Part shown: piece after piece, positions 5,625 to 10,526 of the stretch
How the letters are laid out: every line of letters starts with the position of its first letter
How positions within the stretch are numbered: position 1 is the stretch's first letter
DNA from: Candidatus Bathyarchaeota archaeon
GTDB taxonomy: Archaea; Thermoproteota; Bathyarchaeia; RBG-16-48-13; GCA-020355125
Direction of reading: 5' to 3'
Length of the DNA stretch: 10,526 nucleotides
Assembly (NCBI GenBank): GCA_026014905.1
Contig: JAOZHK010000261.1
Coordinates: 1-10,526 of the forward strand
Notes under the pieces: model-generated
Database searches by the model: none
What the model was told of the DNA's origin: nothing
What the model saw: the letters and a program-made list of their open reading frames with translations, nothing else
Program-made: the position numbers and the translations under genes

Positions 5625-6253
5625 TAGTTTAGTCTTTTTTCCAAGCGTTCGAGAGCAGATTGAAGATTTTGTCGTCGCGATTCTAATAAGACATCTCCCA
5701 AGGTAGACTCAATTATTCGTCGGGCGATATCGCATTTTCTGCGAAGTTCTGGAGCTAAAACATAAGCATCCTCTAGTGCAATTAATTCGTCATACATCTC
5801 TTCCATTAAACGTAACCATTGTTCTGCTTCGGAGAGTTTACCAGCAAGGAGACCATTTAATGTTCGTCGCCGTAACTCTCCAACGGCATCAGCAAGTCCA
5901 AGGATATAGGCTACCCCATTAATTTGTAAAGTTTGAGGTTGGGGATAATGTCCGTGTTCAACTAAAGATAAGATGACGTGCGCTTCAACATATTCTTGAT
6001 AAGCTACTTGGATAAGATTGGATGTAAGGGCGGGATTAAGTTTTAATAAGTGATCTAACTGTTGCCGTTGCTCCTCCATGAGTTTAACTTTTATTTTAGC
6101 TTCAGCTAAGGAGTCTCGATGAATTGCCATTATGCTGTGCTTTGAATAAAAGATTACTTTCCTAGCTATCTTTCTGATGGCCTCCTGTTGTTGTACTTTC
6201 AGTTTCAATTCATCTTGAAAAGAATTGAATATATCATGTAAAGACATCATCAT
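5624..6253 (-). CDS. Translin/TRAX family protein, candidate ribonuclease
   Basis: This 209-residue, all-helical protein has the two strongest family blocks. One is QEYVEAH (86-92), nearly identical to the QEYVEA of human TRAX. The other is YILGLADAVGELRRR (116-130), equivalent to YLLGVADLTGELMR. The acidic residues in these blocks (E87, E90, D122, E126) correspond to the set that forms the RNase site of TRAX in the C3PO complex, so catalytic capacity is plausible. Archaeal members form homo-octameric shells that bind and cut single-stranded RNA or DNA. Length is slightly below the eukaryotic 228-290. Three consecutive ATG codons (6253, 6250, 6247) begin the ORF; AGGCGTG on the minus strand just upstream is a weak ribosome binding site. 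It is the last gene of a minus-strand run (proteasome beta, taw1, translin) with a 102-base gap before it. Confidence 0.88.
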   Translation of the reverse strand: MMMSLHDIFNSFQDELKLKVQQQEAIRKIARKVIFYSKHSIMAIHRDSLAEAKIKVKLMEEQRQQLDHLLKLNPALTSNLIQVAYQEYVEAHVILSLVEHGHYPQPQTLQINGVAYILGLADAVGELRRRTLNGLLAGKLSEAEQWLRLMEEMYDELIALEDAYVLAPELRRKCDIARRIIESTLGDVLLESRRQNLQSALERLEKRLN

Positions 6254-6355
6254 TATTACACGCCTAAAGGATGATTAAAGCAGGACAAAAAGATATTGGC
6301 TCCCTCACACGCGCTAGTTATTCAAGGATAGGAACTATTCACGATGTATGATCTA

Positions 6356-7318
6356 TCATGAAGTATGTATCCTACGCGCTTTCTCTAATTTACTCAATAA
6401 GAGTACTCGACTGGGTATCGATTCGTTAATTATTTTGTAACCGATACGCGCACTAATTTGATGCCCAAAATGCCGAATTTCTTCATGAGTGGGCATGTTA
6501 TCGAACGTCAATCTCTGTCGAGATGCCCCCACATAAATAAATCCTTTTGGCTCAATATATGTAGGTTCAGCTTTTTGAATTAACTTGACATATTGTTCAG
6601 CATCGACTAAATTTATATGCCGTACAAGTGTCAGGCGGATTACCGTTGGACAAGAGAAGGTGGATAATAACTCCAAGGATTCATGCAGTTTATCCCATGC
6701 GTTATTGATCTGAGGTCGACACACGCGATGAAAACGGTTCTTGTCTGGAGCACAGATTGATAAATAGAGTTGTGTTGGCTCTTCATCAAGATTTTTTAAA
6801 GCGCTGGGCACCGTCCCATTTGAAACTAAGAAAGTCGTAAAACGCTGTCGATGAAACTCTCGAATGAGTTCACTTAGCTCAGGATAGAGTGTTGGTTCTC
6901 CTGCTAAGCTAATAGCAGCATGTCGAGGGTGAAGCGCCTCCAGATAACGTTTAGAATTGACTAAGGGATGCTTCTTATAGCCACTGAGAATACGTTTTTG
7001 AGCTGAAACTGCCTCGTTAACTAAGAGACGTGGTTCATCCCAGTCTTCCATCTGAATTTCATTAATCATAATATCAAGATCACTAGGTTGGAGACGCCAA
7101 CAAAAAAGACAACGCATTGTGCAATGAGCTAATGATGGCGCGAGCTGAAGACAACGCAAGCTTTTGATGCCATAGAATTTTTGTTTGTAACAGTTACCTT
7201 GATTTAATAAACTCTTATGAAGCCATCGACATTTTTTAACTGCTGAGTATTTTCCGAGTAACTGATATTTCTCTCTACGATATTTCTGCTGAAGTTCTTG
7301 TGGGAGAAGTGATGTCAT
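6356..7318 (-). CDS. taw1: 4-demethylwyosine synthase, archaeal radical SAM enzyme (Taw1/TYW1)
   Basis: The enzyme condenses pyruvate carbons onto N1-methylguanosine-37 of tRNA-Phe to form the tricyclic 4-demethylwyosine. The radical SAM cluster motif is C66-TMR-C70-LF-C73 in HCTMRCLFCWR (numbered from ATG 7318). The second iron-sulphur cluster of Taw1 is marked by C30, C43 and C56, spaced exactly 13 and 13 residues, as in the characterised Pyrococcus enzyme. SLAGEPTLYPEL (the GEP motif), FLVSNGT, LYLSICAPDKNRFHRVCRP and TYIEPKGFIYVGASRQRL are further family blocks. The 320-residue length is close to the usual 310-345. No flavodoxin domain is present, as expected for archaea. A GTG three bases upstream (7321) is an alternative start. 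TGAGGT at 7340-7335 is a distant ribosome binding site. It lies 77 bases behind the proteasome gene and may be co-transcribed with it. Confidence 0.95.
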   Translation of the reverse strand: MTSLLPQELQQKYRREKYQLLGKYSAVKKCRWLHKSLLNQGNCYKQKFYGIKSLRCLQLAPSLAHCTMRCLFCWRLQPSDLDIMINEIQMEDWDEPRLLVNEAVSAQKRILSGYKKHPLVNSKRYLEALHPRHAAISLAGEPTLYPELSELIREFHRQRFTTFLVSNGTVPSALKNLDEEPTQLYLSICAPDKNRFHRVCRPQINNAWDKLHESLELLSTFSCPTVIRLTLVRHINLVDAEQYVKLIQKAEPTYIEPKGFIYVGASRQRLTFDNMPTHEEIRHFGHQISARIGYKIINESIPSRVLLLSKLEKARRIHTS

Positions 7319-7398
7319 CACGGAAACGGTGCATACCTCAGGTTGAACACTCTGAAAAGATTTGGTAGAGGAAGCATATAGCTCAAGTTAAGTATTCG

Positions 7399-7998
7399 TT
7401 AGAACTCTAAAGTCTCCTCTTTAACCCCATCTTTTGATATAATTAATAGATCGATGCCATTTCCACTAGCGATATCTCGAGCCCCCGCGGACTTCATTGC
7501 TTGAATAGCTAGATCGCGCCCTTCTGCTAAAGACATACCGTCTTTATAGCCTGCTTCGAGAACGCCTATTGCGATCTCGGCTCCACTTCCAACTGTTGCA
7601 TAGTTGTCTGGAATGAGTGAGCCGAGAGGATCAAGGATGAAGATGGTAGGTCCATCGGAGTCTACTCCACCCACAATCGTTTGTGTAATATATGGGTACA
7701 GGCGACGTTGAAACAAAAGGTTAGAGAACGTTTTTGCCGCGGATTTCACTGGTATTGTGACACCATGATCTAACTCAAAAAGTTTAGCATAGGCTCCGAC
7801 TTGGCGAATTAGCATTTGCATATCCGCGACAAGTCCTGCACAAGCGGCGCCAATGGTGTTTGTTATCGTGAAGACTTTTTTTCCAGATTTACTCATTACA
7901 AAGTAACCATAAGACACTTGTTTTTCAGAGGAGAGAATGACTCCGTCTTTACAGACTATTCCGATTGTCGTGGCTCCTAAGACTATTCTTTGACCCAA
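7399..7998 (-). CDS. psmB: 20S proteasome beta subunit, probably non-catalytic (PsmB1-like)
   Basis: This Ntn-hydrolase-fold beta subunit has 199 residues. The N-terminus MGQRIVLGATTIGIVCKDG aligns with the mature start TTTVGITLKD of active archaeal beta subunits, but anchoring on K9-D10 and the catalytic Lys33 places alanine, not threonine, at position 1. Glu17 and Lys33 (SEK; SGKKVF) are kept, as are the GS-G (TVGSGAEIAIGVLE) and ARDIASGNGIDL blocks near Ser129 and Asp166. The sequence SYGYFVMSKSGKKV resembles the non-catalytic beta1 of Sulfolobus. A catalytic beta elsewhere is expected. If the Thr after Ala acted as nucleophile, the spacing to Lys would be one residue short. The start is TTG, supported by GAGG (8010-8007, minus strand) 8-9 bases upstream. 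It is divergent from the UPF0248-rtcA pair and heads the minus-strand run with taw1 and translin. Confidence 0.9.
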   Translation of the reverse strand: MGQRIVLGATTIGIVCKDGVILSSEKQVSYGYFVMSKSGKKVFTITNTIGAACAGLVADMQMLIRQVGAYAKLFELDHGVTIPVKSAAKTFSNLLFQRRLYPYITQTIVGGVDSDGPTIFILDPLGSLIPDNYATVGSGAEIAIGVLEAGYKDGMSLAEGRDLAIQAMKSAGARDIASGNGIDLLIISKDGVKEETLEF

Positions 7999-8077
7999 AT
8001 GTAATTCCTCTACTAATGAATTAATTAGAGTATTAAGACATTAATGGATGAATAAATTTCTATCGGAGTTACCCATT
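7999..8077. promoter_or_regulatory. Short divergent promoter region between psmB and the UPF0248-rtcA pair
   Basis: Only 79 bases separate the two starts. The minus-strand ribosome binding site is GAGGA (8010-8006). On the + strand, GGAG (8065-8068) lies 9 bases before ATG 8078. AT-rich AATTAATTAGAG and TTAATACTC (about 8017-8037) offer overlapping TATA candidates for both directions, so the two transcripts may compete for or share factors. Confidence 0.45.
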
Positions 8078-8356
8078 ATGCAGATTCGTGAATATCTCAA
8101 TATGGTCAGATGGGATTCAAAGATAAAAGAAGAAGAGTTCGAAGTGAGTTTTCTTCATCGTAATGAAGTATATGAGAAAAAAACAATATCTTTTCCGCAG
8201 ATCACGACAATAAGTTCGTCCTGGTTTCAATACATGAATCAATTTCACGTTGAAACTCTAATTCCTTTCCATCGTATTCTCGAGATACGCAATACACGAA
8301 CCAATGAAGTGCTGTGGAAACGAAAAGGCAGCTATCTCTGGAGTTGTTGTCAGTGA
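8078..8356 (+). CDS. UPF0248 / DUF504 family protein
   Basis: This small basic protein has 92 residues. It has the family features EYLNMVRWDSKIKEEEFEVSFLHR (the usual LNRIRWDP...EVVYVHRG), a central ITTISSSWFQ and IPFHRILEIRNTRTNEVLWKRKG (usual IPYHRVLRIxxxGxxVWxR). The molecular function is unknown, but family members often occur beside RNA 3'-phosphate cyclase or RNA ligase genes in archaea, which suggests a role in RNA end metabolism. I chose ATG 8078 over the in-frame ATG 8048 because GGAG (8065-8068) is ideally spaced and the family begins there; 8048 would add 10 residues. Its stop TGA overlaps the GTG start of rtcA in GTGA, so the two are translationally coupled. Confidence 0.82.
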   Translation: MQIREYLNMVRWDSKIKEEEFEVSFLHRNEVYEKKTISFPQITTISSSWFQYMNQFHVETLIPFHRILEIRNTRTNEVLWKRKGSYLWSCCQ

Positions 8357-9429
8357 CACATATCAGTTTTGAAGTGGACGGGTCCCAAGGCGAAGGAGGA
8401 GGACAAATACTGAGGACCTCTCTCGCGTTGGCAACAATGCTTCGAAAATCAATTAAAATTACAAATATTAGATTAAATCGTTCAAATCCTGGTTTAAGAC
8501 CTCAACACCTTACTGTCGTTAAAGCTTTAGCCCAAATCAGTAAAGCATCAATAAGTGGTTTAAAACTAGGTCAAACCGAAGTAATTTATCATCCACGAGA
8601 AATAAGGAGTAACTCATTTGTATTCAATATAGGGACAGCAGGAAGTATTTCATTATTATTACAAAGCATGATTCCAATTCTTTCTTGGACTGAAAAAAGG
8701 ACGAAGCTTACTCTACTTGGAGGTACAAATAACCCCTTTGCACCCCCCATTGACAATCTCCAAACAGTGGTTCTTCCCATACTATCATTGCTGGGTGTGA
8801 AAAGCTCCCTTAGACTAATCAAACGCGGGTTTTATCCGAAGGGTGGAGGAATTGTGAAATGTTCTTTCCAGCCAATAAATCAAATACTTCCCCTGATGCT
8901 GCACCAATATGACACAGTTTCTGAGATAAGTGGAATCGCGTATAGTGCCCGACTACCAGGTCACATCGTACAAAGAATGGCCCAGACGGCGCAAACAAAT
9001 TTCCATGCAGAAGGACTTCCATATAAAATATCGACAGAATGCCTTCAATCTTGTGATCCCAGATGTGCGAGCAGCCCTGGTACAGGTATCTCCCTCTATG
9101 CTAAACTTGTTCCGGCGGGTCGACTTGGAAGCGATATGCTCGGAGAAATAGGTCTACCTGCAGAAAAAGTGGGTTATATGACAGCATCTAACCTACTTCT
9201 TCAGTTAAAGTCTCGTGCACCAATTGATAAATTCTTGGGAGATCAATTGATTCCACTCTTAGCATTAGCCTCAGGCACTTCGATAATCCGTGTAAGTGAA
9301 CTTACATCTCACACCAAGACATGCATTGAAATTACTAAACAACTTACGAATGCTCAGTTTAAGATAAGCAAAGGCCCTGGGCCCACTGCTAAAATAACGT
9401 GTCAAGGCATAAATCTTACTAGACAATAA
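8353..9429 (+). CDS. rtcA: RNA 3'-terminal phosphate cyclase
   Basis: This 358-residue enzyme uses ATP to convert an RNA 3'-phosphate into a 2',3'-cyclic phosphate through a histidine-AMP intermediate. The family signature DGSQGEGGGQILRTSLAL stands at the N-terminus (9-26). RSNPGLRPQHLTVVKAL, GTAGSISLLLQSMIPIL, GGTNNPFAPPIDN and RGFYPKGGGIV follow in order. GDQLIPLLALASG precedes the probable nucleophile H320 in TSHTKTCIEI. The length is normal (340-360). The start is GTG 8353, overlapping the upstream TGA by four bases, with GGAG at 8340-8343 as ribosome binding site. An in-frame GTG at 8314 lies well inside the upstream gene and would add a tail alien to the family. No RtcB or RtcR neighbour is visible. 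Confidence 0.95.
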   Translation: MTHISFEVDGSQGEGGGQILRTSLALATMLRKSIKITNIRLNRSNPGLRPQHLTVVKALAQISKASISGLKLGQTEVIYHPREIRSNSFVFNIGTAGSISLLLQSMIPILSWTEKRTKLTLLGGTNNPFAPPIDNLQTVVLPILSLLGVKSSLRLIKRGFYPKGGGIVKCSFQPINQILPLMLHQYDTVSEISGIAYSARLPGHIVQRMAQTAQTNFHAEGLPYKISTECLQSCDPRCASSPGTGISLYAKLVPAGRLGSDMLGEIGLPAEKVGYMTASNLLLQLKSRAPIDKFLGDQLIPLLALASGTSIIRVSELTSHTKTCIEITKQLTNAQFKISKGPGPTAKITCQGINLTRQ

Positions 9430-9465
9430 GCGAGTAGCTCTCGAGCTGAAGCAATCGATTGAGTA

Positions 9466-9792
9466 TTAGAAAAAGTCAGTGCTTTTAAATCGTTTCTTGA
9501 GTTTTCCCTTAATGTTAATTTCAGATTCCTCCAGTAATTCGGGCTCAAATTCTTCTTCTTTTGTTTTTCGTTTAATTGTCATACCACAGATGCCATTTGG
9601 TAGCAACCGAGATCGGGTGCAAATCACATAATTGCACGTGTCACCAGTACACGTATCACCAACCCAGCGGCAGAAAGCCCGCTTACCTTTCACATTTAAT
9701 GCTCGTTGCCCACATCTAAAAAATTGACATTGAGGATAACAATGTTTCACAGATCGTGCCAAAACAAAAATCCCTCGAATCGTCAGTTCCAT
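9466..9792 (-). CDS. Small eight-cysteine protein of unknown function
   Basis: This ORF encodes 108 residues. Cysteines are at 18, 22, 27, 41, 48, 53, 58 and 69, all in the N-terminal two thirds (HCYPQCQFFRC, FCRWVGDTC, TCNYVIC, GIC). Eight cysteines could hold two zinc ions or one to two iron-sulphur clusters. The C-terminal third is highly charged and free of cysteine, with KRKTKEEEFEPELLEE followed by a basic KGKLKKRFK end. I do not recognise the family; the composition argues for a real gene, since cysteine at this density is unlikely by chance. It has no transmembrane segment. No ribosome binding site is seen before the ATG, so it may be leaderless. Its stop lies 36 bases from the rtcA stop (convergent). 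Confidence 0.65.
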   Translation of the reverse strand: MELTIRGIFVLARSVKHCYPQCQFFRCGQRALNVKGKRAFCRWVGDTCTGDTCNYVICTRSRLLPNGICGMTIKRKTKEEEFEPELLEESEINIKGKLKKRFKSTDFF

Positions 9793-10075
9793 GCAAAATA
9801 TCGATTTAGTTACTGCTCAACAAGTTAACGATTGAAAAATACTACACTAATACTTCTTTAAAAGCTTTCTTCTTTTTCAATATATAATACAATTCCATAT
9901 GCGCACGCGTAAAATGACAACCAATCGTTCATTTATTGGTACAGTACCAGTATATGCGAATTACACAGATTTTTTCAAACTTCACACAAGGGTATAATAG
10001 ATATCGCATTAATACGATAGGTATCACAAGGGCTGAAAATCCATTAAACATTTGGTAATCTGTGAAGGAATTATT
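9793..10075. promoter_or_regulatory. Divergent intergenic region with promoter of the PurM-like gene
   Basis: This 283-base region has no credible ORF. TATAATA (9993-9999) is a good TATA box for the + gene, with an expected transcription start near 10021. An inverted repeat TATCG-n8-CGATA (10002-10006/10015-10019) lies between the box and that start, as an operator would. CACAAGGG occurs twice (9985-9992 and 10025-10032), flanking the box and the repeat. AAGGA (10065-10069) is the ribosome binding site. TGCGCACGCGT (9900-9910) is another CG-rich palindromic site. Confidence 0.45.
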
Positions 10076-10526
10076 ATGGGGTCAGAGTATTCACAACTTG
10101 GAGTGGATGTGAACAAGAAAGGAATAGAAGTCTTCACTAATCTTGTTGACAATCTTTACCCGAACGCCTTTTGTGTCATATCCCAGCATCCCACCTTACC
10201 TCATCAAGGACTTGTTCTACATACTGATAGTGCAGGGTCAAAACCTGTTCAATCCTATTTAAATTGGAAAGAGACTGAAGACTTGGAGGCGTTTCGAGGT
10301 CTCGCCCAAGATGTTATTGCTATGAACATCGATGACTTAGTTTGTGTTGGTGCCAGTCCCATAAGCTTTATCGATTATATTGCACTGAATCCGTTTACTA
10401 TCCCTAAAACAGCCCTTCTAGAAGTATTAGGTCGCGGATTTCAAGATTGCTTCCAATGGCTTCGTCGCCAGCAAGTGTCTATCCGATTTGGAGGCGGTGA
10501 GACAGCAGATCTACCGGATACTGTTC
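10076..10526 (+). CDS. PurM-like (AIR synthase family) protein, 3' end outside the window
   Basis: The first 150 residues are visible. They match the N-terminal ATP-binding half of phosphoribosylformylglycinamidine cyclo-ligase: LGVDVNKKG (usual AGVDIxAG), LVLHTDSAGSKP (usual TDGVGTK), GLAQDVIAMNIDDLVCVGASPISFIDYIAL (usual GIDLVAMCVNDLVVxGAEPLFFLDY) and FGGGETADLPD (usual GGETAEMP). The canonical enzyme closes the imidazole ring in the fifth step of purine synthesis. Substitutions within motifs (Asp-Asp for Asn-Asp; SAGSK for GVGTK) make it a divergent member, so another PurM-superfamily role cannot be excluded. The start is ATG 10076, with AAGGA six bases upstream. It is truncated by the window edge. 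Confidence 0.85.
   Translation, partial: MGSEYSQLGVDVNKKGIEVFTNLVDNLYPNAFCVISQHPTLPHQGLVLHTDSAGSKPVQSYLNWKETEDLEAFRGLAQDVIAMNIDDLVCVGASPISFIDYIALNPFTIPKTALLEVLGRGFQDCFQWLRRQQVSIRFGGGETADLPDTV

Noticed and set aside
8589..9151. Several ORFs of 67-77 codons on both strands inside rtcA
   Set aside because: They are out-of-frame shadows of rtcA, whose signature blocks run through the whole region.
1..10526. CRISPR array, insertion sequence or integrase attachment site
   Set aside because: I found no regularly spaced direct repeats of CRISPR length, no transposase or integrase and no duplicated tRNA end near tRNA-Ser.

Overview
The window is archaeal chromosome. The evidence is the gene content: an H/ACA-type Cbf5 pseudouridine synthase, an archaeal Taw1 wyosine enzyme, a 20S proteasome beta subunit, a RibL-type FAD synthetase, an archaeal translin/TRAX homologue, RtcA beside a UPF0248 protein, a UbiA prenyltransferase and a serine tRNA that carries introns. 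Several starts (UbiA, Cbf5, the proteasome subunit, RtcA) use TTG or GTG, and Shine-Dalgarno-like GGTGATC/GGAG elements precede many of them. The proteasome subunit looks like the non-catalytic beta paralogue known from TACK lineages such as Sulfolobus. I therefore lean towards a TACK- or Asgard-grade archaeon, but the sequence does not settle the lineage.

Layout. Bases 1-3108 are clearly AT-rich. They hold two KaiC/RecA-fold paralogues on the + strand whose ATPase residues are lost. A convergent UbiA-family membrane prenyltransferase gene and a small putative two-helix membrane protein lie between them. Bases 3235-4389 hold cbf5 and, 28 bases downstream, a class II tRNA-Ser(GGA) with a D-loop intron and an anticodon-loop intron. 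Bases 4498-5578 hold a universal stress protein (-) and a RibL-like nucleotidyltransferase (+), transcribed divergently. Bases 5624-7998 are a minus-strand run: proteasome beta, then taw1, then translin/TRAX. Divergent from it, the UPF0248 gene and rtcA overlap by four bases (GTGA). A small eight-cysteine protein (-) and the start of a PurM-like gene (+, cut by the window edge) finish the window.

From 3235 onward the common theme is RNA processing: rRNA/tRNA pseudouridylation, tRNA splicing, wyosine synthesis, a TRAX-like ribonuclease candidate and RNA 3'-end cyclisation, next to proteolysis and cofactor genes. The least ordinary region is 1-3108. The twin pseudo-ATPases have matching upstream elements and probably belong to one regulatory or sensory module of unknown function. 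The other strong observations are the tRNA D-loop intron, which appears to borrow half of the D-stem, and the alanine in place of the catalytic threonine of the proteasome subunit.
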